From: a virus
Virus record (IMG/VR): IMGVR_UViG_3300032049_000003
Location: 1-23,646 of that record
DNA length: 23,646 bases
Reading direction: 5' to 3' (one strand)
The notes below the pieces were generated by a model. The model saw nothing but the letters and a program-made list of their open reading frames with translations. It did not search any database and had not been told where the DNA came from. Below are positions 13,294 to 22,085 of this stretch, in pieces. The translations under genes and the position numbers were made by a program. Numbering within the stretch: position 1 is the first letter of the stretch; each line of letters begins with the position of its first letter.

Positions 13294-13481
13294 TCGCCTG
13301 CCACCTGATGGAAGCGGAAATCGCATATCTCCGCGCGTGGCCAGTTCTCCTCGCGATGTCTATGGCGTTGGGGGAAATCCCCCAGGAATTTTTTGAAGCG
13401 TTGCTCGATGACACGGACGAGGCACAGGTTCAGTATCAACTGTATCGCGCACGACGCGAGCTATATAACGATGGGAGATAG
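12889..13481 (+). CDS. Tail assembly chaperone, frameshifted long form (gpGT-like)
   Basis: A -1 shift at the nine-A run (13198-13206) moves ribosomes from the short chaperone frame into a frame that stays open to TAG 13479-13481. It would give about 197 aa: 106 from the first frame and about 91 from the second. The second part ends with convincing protein sequence (MEAEIAYLRAWPVLLAMSMA, IPQEFFEALLDDTDEAQVQY, LYRARRELYNDG) that is otherwise an orphan between the chaperone and the tape measure gene. In lambda and many siphophages the GT fusion is made by exactly such a -1 shift and recruits tail tube subunits. The open frame and slippery run are seen; frameshifting is inferred. Confidence 0.7.
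13198..13206 (+). promoter_or_regulatory. Slippery site for -1 programmed frameshift
   Basis: Nine consecutive A bases span three in-frame AAA codons followed by GTG. They include the heptamer A AAA AAA in the correct phase (13200-13206). After a -1 slip both tRNA-Lys re-pair perfectly. The site lies near the end of the G-type chaperone, where lambda uses GGGAAAG. I see no strong stimulatory hairpin by eye downstream. Confidence 0.7.
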
Positions 13482-13496
13482 ACTCAGGCTACACGT

Positions 13497-14507
13497 ATGA
13501 TTGCCAGGTTGTTCACCTCGATTCTGCAGCAGATACGAACAGGCGTCGAACGCCTAGGCAGACAGCGCCATGTGCCTGGTTTTAGTAACCGAGGCGGTGA
13601 ATCCCTACACCTCACGGAATTAGCAGAGAATGCGGGCCTAACGCAGTCCGTAATTTCCCAACTCAGTGTCATCGCAGTACAGCAACGGGATCTACAAACA
13701 GGAATTGACGAAACGCGCGAACTGGCGCGCGATACACTGGAGGGTATCCAACGCGTTGAAGAAACGGACTCACCACGGAGTACGGTGACACCCCGCTCTT
13801 CTCAACCGCTCCTAGGCGTCGGCACTACCCGACTCATCCAGGCCTCGGTTCAACCGCGACGGTCTGTGCGTGGTCATGGTGTAGGGCAAACGGCGATTGC
13901 TGGCCAGGGGCAGCGGTCAGCGGTTGATATGACCGTGGGGAAGAACGTTCTTTCGACGACAGCAGCATCAGTTGTATGGCCCCTTCTCCGCGTGCTAGGA
14001 CTAATCGCGGGCGCTGGTGTTCTCGTCGCGAAAACGTTTCAATCGGTCGCTGGGGCTGCGGAAAAATTTGGAATGCGACTCATCGGGGTATTGGACCAGT
14101 TTGCCGATGTGTCCCCAGCAGTTGCTGGTATGCGGGGTGTTCTAGAGGTATACACGAGACGCGATCGTATGGCGGTTGCGATGGCACTCACTCCACAATG
14201 GCGCCGAGAACTCACCACCTACAAGGAGCTGCTGGACCACACACGCGAGATCCGCATTCTCAGTCAGCAGCTGGGATCACAGTTCCGTGTCGCGATGATG
14301 AGGATTGTCACGTTGGTGGCGGATATTTTTAACGCGGTCTATGGCATTTATACATATCTGTTTGGCGAATCTGCTAAGACACAGCAGGCACCTAAACCAC
14401 CGTTAAATCCCATCATTGAGGTGCTGCGGGACGTTCTGCGGAATCAAAACGCACCCCGCCATTGGCAACCAGCACCACCACCGAAACGACGTCCGGGAGT
14501 GGCATAG
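13497..14507 (+). CDS. Tape measure-like protein (short, 336 aa)
   Basis: The position immediately after the chaperone pair is the classic place of the tail tape measure gene. The product is mainly helical. Residues 40-90 are coiled-coil-like (QQRDLQTGIDETRELARDTL), a hydrophobic segment lies at about 158-178 (VVWPLLRVLGLIAGAGVLVA), and the C-terminal half has long amphipathic helices (LLDHTREIRILSQQLGSQFR). The tail end is Pro/Arg-rich. At roughly 0.15 nm of tail per residue this predicts a tail of only about 50 nm. The call rests mainly on context. A minor tail protein is the alternative. Confidence 0.6.
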   Translation: MIARLFTSILQQIRTGVERLGRQRHVPGFSNRGGESLHLTELAENAGLTQSVISQLSVIAVQQRDLQTGIDETRELARDTLEGIQRVEETDSPRSTVTPRSSQPLLGVGTTRLIQASVQPRRSVRGHGVGQTAIAGQGQRSAVDMTVGKNVLSTTAASVVWPLLRVLGLIAGAGVLVAKTFQSVAGAAEKFGMRLIGVLDQFADVSPAVAGMRGVLEVYTRRDRMAVAMALTPQWRRELTTYKELLDHTREIRILSQQLGSQFRVAMMRIVTLVADIFNAVYGIYTYLFGESAKTQQAPKPPLNPIIEVLRDVLRNQNAPRHWQPAPPPKRRPGVA

Positions 14508-16538
14508 ATGCCCACGATCGTACGATACAACAATATCGAGATTTTCAATTGTCGCATTCGCGAGTTCCGGCAGGAGGTAGTGTACGATGAGTCAGGTACT
14601 GACTACCTCTATACTAGGTTCTCTATCAGTGTCGAGGGTATCGTAGGTGCACATGAGCACACGTTGGGTACATGGTTAGTAAACGAGCAGAATGGACAGC
14701 CCGTCGATAGAAACACAGCACAGAAACGACTGCAGGACATTTTTATCGCGCTGCGCGAACCGCGTAAGCGGTTGCAACTCCTTGTGCGGGCCGTGCGAGT
14801 GGAAAACGGAAACGTCGTGATCGAGGATCGGCCAGTCCTAGACATTCACCCCATCGATACAACGGAACGATACGTGGTACGCGACTTCCGCAACGGACCC
14901 CAACCGAAAGAACTGCGGGTGCTTTCCATAATGGGAAGCCGGCTTTGTACCATTGCGTGGCAAGTCGAAACCTCTGTATTGCAATATCCAACTGATGTAC
15001 ACCAGCGTGCATCCACGCACGAATGGCCTCAAGACGAAGTGTCCCCATTAGTCCTTAGTAATCGCTGGGCCATTGACGAGTCGTTCGACGCAAATTTCCA
15101 GTTGACCAGGACGATCAGAGGGACGCTTGTTCAGTCCTCACCATTCAATCTCTCTGCCAGGGTGGCACGATGGTATTGCTGGCCTCCACTCGAACCGGGA
15201 TTTCGTCGCGAAAGTGCCCGTTTTTCATATCGGGAGGATGGACTCCGACTCGATTATGAGATCACGGACCGACAAATTAAAGACGCGGCACCCTGGCCAT
15301 GCACGACGATGAATGTTGTGCACCGGCGGCGGGTTCAGGATGGGGCAACGTGCATAATTAGTGTACAAATATCCCTGACGGCTCCGCCGGTCATTCCGCG
15401 TTACATGCTGATTCGCAGGGCGGTACAGTTGGCCAACTTTTTTCTGCGCTTTAGGGATGACCGCGTAGCCGCGCGCTATGGTTACTCCTGGATTATCCAG
15501 AATTGCGAAATCGTCGAAGAATTCGGGCAGGAGTCACGAGTCACGTTGAACATGGACGTCGAAACGCTACCTGAGGATGTTGACGGAAACCCGACCGATT
15601 TTATCCGCGGGCATTTGTTTGCGTGCGGACGGGAATTGACAGATATCGACAAAAACGCGGACGATATTCCTAAACTCCCGAGGGGGCATTCTTTGCCTTA
15701 TCCGTTTGGTGATGAGTTGTACAGTCCGCATATTAGTTGGAAGGGGGACCCATTCGGGTTGACTGCAATCCCACACATAGGATACAGAAATCCGGCCATT
15801 TTCGACGCATTCATCAACTACCTCCAGTACCCGTATCAGGCCCAAAAATCATTCCCGACAGAGGATCTTCCGGTTGGGTTTCAGGCGCGACCAGAAAATG
15901 GACAACAGGATACAGTGAGCGATAACATAGATGATGATACACAGCAGCCAGCACGGCCGGATTTCCCCGTAGAAGTCGTGGTCTACCGCACCAGCGAGGA
16001 TTTTGATCCATACGCGGGATTGTGGCCCGACTATATTTTCGGTCGTTACGACGATGCGCACAGGTATGGGCTGTACACGTATACACGTATCTCAGACACC
16101 TATGTGTATGAGTCGGCCAGGCAGGCGCTCCGACTTTCCGACTATGGCGGTCCCTCACACGTCGTCATCAGTGTAGGCCCGACAGCATGTTACCGTGTGC
16201 TGCAATATGATTGCGAGCGGCACGGCCAAATGCCCGAGATCCCTATACTGCAGGATTTTGTCACGACAGTCGGTCCGTCGAATGCGCCGTTTAGAATTTC
16301 TGGCTGGTTAGTGGGTCGTCCGAGGATCCGCATCTATCCACCAGCACTGTCACCGACGGGAGATGGCTACGTGTATCGTGTCAAAATTAGGGCCGTATGG
16401 GCACTGGACAGAGCACCACCACCGCAGGCACCTCTACCAGTGACTGTGCGCCCCTACCTCGCACCACCACAGGAGCAACTCCAGTACAAAGGGTTGGCAC
16501 TGAATTTTAGCCCCCGTATAGGACCAGTCATCGGATGA
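14508..16538 (+). CDS. Tail structural protein, probably distal tail/baseplate
   Basis: This 676-aa beta-rich protein follows the tape measure gene, where siphophages carry the distal tail and hub proteins. It opens 'IVRYNNIEIFNCRIREFRQE' then 'VVYDESGTDYLYTRFSISVE'. Later segments are 'GFRRESARFSYREDGLRLDY' and 'RYMLIRRAVQLANFFL'. Similar openings ('..VREF..EVVYD.SGTD.LYTR..') are known to me from environmental phage genomes, but I cannot name a Pfam family. An acidic spacer (DNIDDDTQQ) near residue 470 separates a C-terminal region. It ends in a Pro-rich tail. Stop and next start overlap, so it is co-translated with the following gene. Confidence 0.5.
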   Translation: MPTIVRYNNIEIFNCRIREFRQEVVYDESGTDYLYTRFSISVEGIVGAHEHTLGTWLVNEQNGQPVDRNTAQKRLQDIFIALREPRKRLQLLVRAVRVENGNVVIEDRPVLDIHPIDTTERYVVRDFRNGPQPKELRVLSIMGSRLCTIAWQVETSVLQYPTDVHQRASTHEWPQDEVSPLVLSNRWAIDESFDANFQLTRTIRGTLVQSSPFNLSARVARWYCWPPLEPGFRRESARFSYREDGLRLDYEITDRQIKDAAPWPCTTMNVVHRRRVQDGATCIISVQISLTAPPVIPRYMLIRRAVQLANFFLRFRDDRVAARYGYSWIIQNCEIVEEFGQESRVTLNMDVETLPEDVDGNPTDFIRGHLFACGRELTDIDKNADDIPKLPRGHSLPYPFGDELYSPHISWKGDPFGLTAIPHIGYRNPAIFDAFINYLQYPYQAQKSFPTEDLPVGFQARPENGQQDTVSDNIDDDTQQPARPDFPVEVVVYRTSEDFDPYAGLWPDYIFGRYDDAHRYGLYTYTRISDTYVYESARQALRLSDYGGPSHVVISVGPTACYRVLQYDCERHGQMPEIPILQDFVTTVGPSNAPFRISGWLVGRPRIRIYPPALSPTGDGYVYRVKIRAVWALDRAPPPQAPLPVTVRPYLAPPQEQLQYKGLALNFSPRIGPVIG

Positions 16539-17026
16539 CCATGAATGATCTAACCCCGCATGCGATCATTTCCTGGTTCGCCAATACAGTGGCCGAATCC
16601 CTTGGTCTCAGTCCACAAACTGTACTGATATCCAGCACTGACAATGCGCCAGATACCATTCCGCCGGCGAGTGTGTTTTGTCTTATATCACCGCGTGATA
16701 TGCGGTTTGTCATCGAGGAACAATCACCTACACAATGTGTGTGCGAGTTCCGCGTGCGCGTTCGCATCTACCTGCGCTATTCGGTTGATCACGCAGGGAG
16801 TATCGCGACCGCACTGCTCGATAGTGAGACAGGCCTGTATAGACTATGTCAGAGAATAATCGCGGGCGTGCTCAGTACTGCAGCACCGTCGGGGAATTTA
16901 CGAGGCTGTTTTGCTGCAGAAATGTCCTCACCGGTAGAATGGGTAGCACCACCTGACGGACAACTGTCATTTCTAACAGTGGCGATAGATTTCCGAACCG
17001 ATTTCGATTGGGCTATTCGTGACTAG
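16535..17026 (+). CDS. Probable tail terminator/completion protein
   Basis: The 163-aa product has an alpha/beta plan resembling tail terminators (lambda U-like): an N-terminal helix (AIISWFANTVAESLGL), 'PPASVFCLISPRDM', strands with 'CEFRVRVRIYLRYS', a helix (SETGLYRLCQRIIAGVL) and a closing 'LTVAIDFRTDFDWAI'. Terminators cap the tail tube and join it to the head. Placement after the baseplate-like gene is unusual for a terminator, so a minor tail role is possible. Two start codons are close together (16535 and 16541); the first overlaps the previous stop. Confidence 0.4.
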   Translation: MTMNDLTPHAIISWFANTVAESLGLSPQTVLISSTDNAPDTIPPASVFCLISPRDMRFVIEEQSPTQCVCEFRVRVRIYLRYSVDHAGSIATALLDSETGLYRLCQRIIAGVLSTAAPSGNLRGCFAAEMSSPVEWVAPPDGQLSFLTVAIDFRTDFDWAIRD

Positions 17027-17028
17027 GT

Positions 17029-19956
17029 ATGAGCCTGCGAATCGTCTATAGATACTCAGGACATCCCATCCCGTTATGGGATGGCCGAGGGATACTACGT
17101 GAACATGTTGACAGGTTACTAGCGCTTCCGCCGCTTAAAAAACTATACGAAAAACGGGAATGGATACCTGGCTGGGTGGGTGGTAAAGGGGATGCAGGCC
17201 CTCCCGGGTTTGGGCAACCAGTCGGCGCTTTTGAATGGGATCCGATGCCGGAGATCAAACCGGGCGTGCTCTATTGGGCTACAGGGGCAACACGACCAGC
17301 TATACTAGTGATCACTTTGCCCGGAGCACTCCTCCTCGATGCCCTCAGGACTCCCTGCCCGCTCTTCGAATTCGGTTTCCTCGATCAGAACTTGCATGAA
17401 GTCGATTACTTCTATATACCACTGTTCCCCGTATCATGGATTCGCGTTGGTTGGGTAGAGTCACCGTATCCGTTAGGTCCGACGACAACCTCCACAACGA
17501 CAACACGTGAATATGACGAGCCCCTACCCAAGAGCGGACGTCCAGAGATAATCATCCCACACGGTCTGTATTTGACGGCCCTGGTGTCCTGGACCTATTT
17601 CCTACGCGAAATCTATGTCGATATTACGGATACGTCCTCATGGGCCGCCATCTGTCGCGACATATTTCAGGCCCTGATAGAGCACGGCCGTGTTGGTGCT
17701 TATTTGAACTTCCTACAAATCGAACGGTGGTATCAACTGTTTATTTACCGTGAGGACGACCACGAGGTTCCGATACCTGGATGGGACACGTTGCCGGAGT
17801 ACCTCGAAACCACCACGACGACGACCACGACAACCACCACATTCGAGTGCATCCCCAAAGGCTCGACCACGACCACGACGACGACGACGAGCACAACGAC
17901 CACAACGACCACAACGGGTGATGCGGACTATGAGTGTCTTACTGTACCAAACTCTACCATTTGGTATGGCTCTCGCATACCGGCCGATTGTGCTATCGAT
18001 GCAGTGGCTGCACATTTGTGTGCCATTGCCCACGTGAGTGATCTAGTGTATTTTCGCAAAGTGGCACGCCCAGCAGTGATGACAGGACAGCATCTAGCTG
18101 GGCGGATTCGTGAGGGTACAGGAGTTCAGCGCCTAACTGTGTTAGCTCCTGAATGCGTAGAAAACAAACTGCCAAGTCGGCGCTATTTCAGTGACTGGAA
18201 ACTGCCAATTGCGAGAGGGGATTTGCAGTTAACGATCACGGAATCGACGTGCTCAAAGGACTGCCTCTATTCGCGCCTGTTCAAAATCCATAAAGCACTA
18301 TGGCGCAGACTCGGTCGTGGTGGCAAAACCGCCAGTTTCGTCCTCACGGGAACACCGTTCCTTCCGGAGCAAACCGATTGGATATCGATAGACCTCGCAG
18401 AAGGTACCGCGACAATCCGCAGTGCCGGGGCTGTTCACTGGCCTCGGTCTTGGGCGTGGGACTGCCCGACAACGACAACGACCACAGCCCCCGGCCTATT
18501 CGGGCCACGTTATGAACCAAAAACTCGACCACGACGTGAGCCGCATCCCTGTACACGATGCCACTGCTACTGGACGTGCCAAGGGACTCAGGATGGATAC
18601 TATTGGGTGCGCATCGATGAACTAGACGAGTGTACAGAACCATGTCAATGTCCTGAACCGTTTGAGGTCGAGTGCGACCAGGAGTATGTCGGTGCACAGT
18701 GGACCGTGTTCTGCGAAGAGAAGCCTGACGATCACTGTTGGGGCCACTATGCGCGGTGGAAGTGGGTACAGGACGGCGAAACCTATTCCGAGGGACATTG
18801 GGAACTAGAGGAACCGTGCCCTAATGGGTGTGACTCGTGTTATCCGGAATTTTGCTGTGAGGATGAAACAATCACACTCGATGATGGGACAACCACTACA
18901 CAGGAGTACGAGTGTACACATACCTACACTGAGTGCTTTGCTTCTGGAACACGTGAATGTCCGGATGGCGGTGCCTTCCCTGAAGGGCGTGATTGCCGGA
19001 CCACAACGAGCACAACAACGTCGACGACGACAACGACTCCTGAGTCCTGCGACGGTGAGTGTACGTGGATTTGGACGGACCAGGGCTACGTTAGAACTAA
19101 ACGAGATACGCCCGAACATGAGGACTGTCCTGAGGGCTGTACCTGCTGTTACCCCCCTGACTGTTCAGACGTAGAATATGGAGATATAGTGCGTGGAACA
19201 TGTGCCAAAAGCGCATCCGAGTGTCCGGAAGTACCTGACGAATGTACACCTATAGATCCGCTCTGCGGTCCCTGGCCTCCAGGACACCCGTGTTGTGAGG
19301 ACCCTCATGCACCGAAGCCTCCTAAACCGAGGGATTGCCGCTGTGGTCGAGAGGGTCGATGTGTATGGTATCTCGCCCCGCCCGATCCTGGCAGCCTGAC
19401 GCTATTAGAGTTCGATTGCTGTCCTGAATGCCCATGTGAACTGCCGCAGGATATACAACTGTGTGGTACAGAGATCACCTATTGTCGTCCCGAACCACCA
19501 CGACCCCCGCGGCCAGCAGAAACACGCTGTCGTGGAGGCTGTATCTACGTGTGGTGTGAATGGCCAGACGGCTGGACGGGCTGGGTTTTGATACATGGTG
19601 GCTGTGTTCGTGGTACTGCATTAGAGTGTGAGTGGAAAACCTGGAAGGGCTCTGTACGCCGCTCACCGTGCCTAGAATGTGCGTGCGGTGCTCCTGCTAG
19701 TGGATCCTATCCGTGCGTAGGTCGTTGTGTGTGGGAATGCCAAAATGGAAGGTGGGTCCAAACTATGTCTTGCAAGGATGCGGGCGACGGGGCAGGGTGT
19801 ACATGCCCTGAGGTCACTCTGACTCAACAGTGTTCTAATGGGGATAGGATTAGTGGTGCCTGCATCGGCTATAATACCTATCCGGTCTGTGGTACACTAT
19901 CTATCCAGGACTGTGTGTGTGTCTGTCCGCACTATGACTGTACGAGCGGCCCATGA
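17029..19956 (+). CDS. Tail appendage protein with Cys/Trp modules and Thr-rich linkers
   Basis: The 975-aa protein has an N-terminal virion-attachment-like region (1-250), which includes a short GKGDAGPPGFGQP stretch. A second folded region spans about 297-478. The Cys-rich half (508-975) holds at least six related modules, at about 508-543, 570-609, 674-710, 770-805, 834-886 and 896-927. The module pattern is C-x-G-x-C-x-W, a hydrophobic strand with a second W, then C..C-x-C and often P, for example CDGECTWIWTDQGYVRT then CPEGCTCCYP. Mostly-Thr linkers occur at 151-159, 261-271, 280-296, 481-486 and 657-670. This is likely a receptor-binding or adhesion appendage; disulfides are probable once outside the cell. 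It overlaps the next gene by 4 bases (ATGA). Confidence 0.6.
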   Translation: MSLRIVYRYSGHPIPLWDGRGILREHVDRLLALPPLKKLYEKREWIPGWVGGKGDAGPPGFGQPVGAFEWDPMPEIKPGVLYWATGATRPAILVITLPGALLLDALRTPCPLFEFGFLDQNLHEVDYFYIPLFPVSWIRVGWVESPYPLGPTTTSTTTTREYDEPLPKSGRPEIIIPHGLYLTALVSWTYFLREIYVDITDTSSWAAICRDIFQALIEHGRVGAYLNFLQIERWYQLFIYREDDHEVPIPGWDTLPEYLETTTTTTTTTTTFECIPKGSTTTTTTTTSTTTTTTTTGDADYECLTVPNSTIWYGSRIPADCAIDAVAAHLCAIAHVSDLVYFRKVARPAVMTGQHLAGRIREGTGVQRLTVLAPECVENKLPSRRYFSDWKLPIARGDLQLTITESTCSKDCLYSRLFKIHKALWRRLGRGGKTASFVLTGTPFLPEQTDWISIDLAEGTATIRSAGAVHWPRSWAWDCPTTTTTTAPGLFGPRYEPKTRPRREPHPCTRCHCYWTCQGTQDGYYWVRIDELDECTEPCQCPEPFEVECDQEYVGAQWTVFCEEKPDDHCWGHYARWKWVQDGETYSEGHWELEEPCPNGCDSCYPEFCCEDETITLDDGTTTTQEYECTHTYTECFASGTRECPDGGAFPEGRDCRTTTSTTTSTTTTTPESCDGECTWIWTDQGYVRTKRDTPEHEDCPEGCTCCYPPDCSDVEYGDIVRGTCAKSASECPEVPDECTPIDPLCGPWPPGHPCCEDPHAPKPPKPRDCRCGREGRCVWYLAPPDPGSLTLLEFDCCPECPCELPQDIQLCGTEITYCRPEPPRPPRPAETRCRGGCIYVWCEWPDGWTGWVLIHGGCVRGTALECEWKTWKGSVRRSPCLECACGAPASGSYPCVGRCVWECQNGRWVQTMSCKDAGDGAGCTCPEVTLTQQCSNGDRISGACIGYNTYPVCGTLSIQDCVCVCPHYDCTSGP
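17809..17916 (+). repeat. ACN triplet tracts encoding Thr linkers
   Basis: Two runs of Thr codons (residues 261-271 and 280-296 of the appendage protein) flank a short FECIPKGS segment. The codons mix ACG, ACA and ACC in no fixed order, so the selection appears to be for threonine rather than for a DNA repeat. Shorter runs of the same type occur near 17479-17505, 18469-18486 and 18997-19038. Confidence 0.8.
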
Positions 19957-22067
19957 TTCCCTGTGCGCTTAGGTGCCGTATGGCGTACTGGCATGGGCAG
20001 TGGGTCCCTCACGGGGACAGGGACTGCCCAGCGTTGTGTGAGTGCAGTCCTCCGCGACTGCCCGCGACGCTCGCTTTGAGAAACGGGGACACATTTATGT
20101 CCTCGTGTACACCATCGCGCACGACAACGACAACGACGAGTTATGATCTTCCGCCACCTCCGCCTCCGACTACGACAACGACAGGCGACGCGCCATACGG
20201 GTATTGCATTTACGAGTTCGACCTTGGACAGCAGGAGTACCGATTGGCCCAGCAAAACTGTGTAGAGGGCCATAAATGCCCAGGACCACCATGTGACTGG
20301 CACGGCCTCTCAATTCGGCGCGACTGTATTCCCGAAAACACACCAGAGGAGGAATGTCCCTGCGATGGACGGTTTTGTGAGTATTACGCGAGCTATGGAC
20401 GCGCAGGATACTATCTCGTAGCCAAGCGGTGTCGCGGTCAGGACTGTCTTTGCGGTGAACCGATTCTCAGGTATCCACAGGGTGAGTACAATTTAGCACG
20501 TTACTGGCGGTGGACACGGTTTCACTATCCGTGGGAAGGGGATCCATATGCAACCCATTTGGATTCACGCCCCCCTGCACTTGTGTTCACCGAGTGCAGG
20601 GATGACATAGACGGAGACTGGCAGCCCCCGCGCTGCTTTGGGTGGGCACTATTTTATAAATCCCTGCCACTGCCTAGCGAGGTACAAAACGCGCGAGAAT
20701 ATCACCTAGCCCAGAATGCACGTTGCCCTGAGGGCTGTGAACCATATGAGCATCCCTGTGAGAACGATTGGTACATTTGGAACGGTCCAGACGAGGTGTG
20801 GATGCCGTGTGTCGAGGCCGATGGACCACTCGCGAACCGATATCCTGGCTGGAACCCCACGATTGATTGCCAGTGCCGCGGCCGCTGCTACTGGGTTTCC
20901 TACGACGGAAAAATTTGGTCGAGAAAGGAGCCACAGAATCGTGCACCCTGCTATTGCCGTTTTCGTAGACGGTGGACACCTGAACTCTGTTACTGCCCGT
21001 ACCCAGACCACCCACCAAAGGGCATAGGTGATGAAACGTATACGTCCTGTAAGGGCGTAGACATCAACGAGGCAAGGATCGGTCTGTGGTATGGCGCCAA
21101 TATATTCCCATTCGGAGGACCTAGCCCTGAGCAGGCGCGTGTGCGCTGCATACCATGGCCCGATGGGGGTGAGTACTGCCGTTGTGAATTTGCGGACATA
21201 TATACGGACGAACAGGGGGCGCATTTCGTCCCAACCGACCAACTCTATCCAAAATATGAAGCGGGGCGCCTGGTGTGCGAGTCGGTCTTTAGGCTCTTTT
21301 CCGTCCACCATTGCCGGGATCTACCACCACCGCCACCACCGCCTCCGCCACCTCCACCACCTCCGCCGCCGGAGCCACCGTGGCCCACAACAACATCCAC
21401 GACAACGAGCACGACACCGGATGGCCAACCCCAATGTTCTGATGCCCTGTGCACGTGGTTTTGGGCCGGTTTTCGCGGCTATTACTGGTTCCTAGCACTG
21501 GATAGGTGCAGCGCCTACGGAAATGACTGTACATGCCCATATCCTACATTTATCCCGGAGGGAGGACTACCGGCCTTTGTCCACTTCCAGTGTCAAGGAG
21601 GCACGACGACCACTACAACGACGAGCACTACGACGACGACTACGACGACTACAACGACGACCACTACAACGACGACCCCAGAGACTGAACCAACAACTAC
21701 GACATCCACGACCACGACAACTACGACCAGCACAACAACGACCACGACCAGCACAACGACTAGCACGACGACAACCACGACGAGTACTACAACGACGTCG
21801 ACGACTACAACCAGCACGACGACCAGCACAACAACGACAACCAGCACAACCACCAGCACAACGACGACAACGGAGGACTCCTATTATGGGTGTTCGTCCT
21901 GCTATTGCTGGTGGTATACCTACGAGGATAGCGGTGGCAATCTGTACTGGGAGTTGATACAATGGTGCTCGGGTGGACAGGAGTGTGGCGCTTGTACAGG
22001 TTGTCAACCGCCGCCACGCAATCCGCAGTACTACGGTGAGTTGCTATTGACTCTGTGTTACATGTGA
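19953..22067 (+). CDS. Second Cys/Trp-module appendage protein with poly-Pro and mucin-like tract
   Basis: The 704-aa protein starts directly inside a Cys/Trp module (CALRCRMAYWHGQWVPHGDRDC), continuing the module family of the upstream gene. More modules lie at about 85-115, 137-170, 308-335, 495-530 and 646-683, for example CRGRCYWVSYDGKIW and CSDALCTWFWAG. Linkers are extreme: PPPPPP near 67-72, 16 consecutive prolines at 458-473, and about 90 residues of almost pure Thr/Ser at 551-640. No enzymatic domain is seen. It is probably a tail fibre or tip component exposed to the environment, with rigid (Pro) and possibly glycosylated (Thr/Ser) stalks. Its ATG overlaps the previous stop, so both are made together, perhaps as a complex. 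Confidence 0.6.
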   Translation: MIPCALRCRMAYWHGQWVPHGDRDCPALCECSPPRLPATLALRNGDTFMSSCTPSRTTTTTTSYDLPPPPPPTTTTTGDAPYGYCIYEFDLGQQEYRLAQQNCVEGHKCPGPPCDWHGLSIRRDCIPENTPEEECPCDGRFCEYYASYGRAGYYLVAKRCRGQDCLCGEPILRYPQGEYNLARYWRWTRFHYPWEGDPYATHLDSRPPALVFTECRDDIDGDWQPPRCFGWALFYKSLPLPSEVQNAREYHLAQNARCPEGCEPYEHPCENDWYIWNGPDEVWMPCVEADGPLANRYPGWNPTIDCQCRGRCYWVSYDGKIWSRKEPQNRAPCYCRFRRRWTPELCYCPYPDHPPKGIGDETYTSCKGVDINEARIGLWYGANIFPFGGPSPEQARVRCIPWPDGGEYCRCEFADIYTDEQGAHFVPTDQLYPKYEAGRLVCESVFRLFSVHHCRDLPPPPPPPPPPPPPPPPEPPWPTTTSTTTSTTPDGQPQCSDALCTWFWAGFRGYYWFLALDRCSAYGNDCTCPYPTFIPEGGLPAFVHFQCQGGTTTTTTTSTTTTTTTTTTTTTTTTTPETEPTTTTSTTTTTTTSTTTTTTSTTTSTTTTTTSTTTTSTTTTSTTTSTTTTTSTTTSTTTTTEDSYYGCSSCYCWWYTYEDSGGNLYWELIQWCSGGQECGACTGCQPPPRNPQYYGELLLTLCYM
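21324..21371 (+). repeat. Run of 16 proline codons
   Basis: Sixteen uninterrupted Pro codons (CCA, CCG and CCT mixed) encode a polyproline stalk ahead of a short Thr linker. Polyproline runs stall ribosomes and normally need elongation factor P. The mixed codons argue for selection on the protein. Confidence 0.9.
21603..21872 (+). repeat. 270-bp mucin-like Thr/Ser tract
   Basis: Ninety codons, nearly all Thr with scattered Ser, are interrupted once by PETEP at residues 575-579. Codons mix ACG, ACA, ACC and ACT, and Ser uses AGC, AGT, TCC and TCG. Triplet slippage would change stalk length without breaking the frame. The composition resembles O-glycosylated mucin domains. A glycosyltransferase gene begins about 210 bases downstream. 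Confidence 0.9.
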
Positions 22068-22085
22068 GGGAGGTATCTGACTGCC

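Noticed and set aside
13308-13481. Second chaperone part as an independent gene from ATG 13308
   Set aside because: No ribosome site precedes this ATG, while the frame is open back to the slippery run, so a frameshift product is the better explanation.
21245-21454. Leftward Gly-rich ORF
   Set aside because: It is the reverse strand of the polyproline codons.
21593-21859. Leftward Val-rich ORF resembling a membrane protein
   Set aside because: It is simply the reverse strand of the Thr tract (ACN read as NGT = Val/Gly-type codons).
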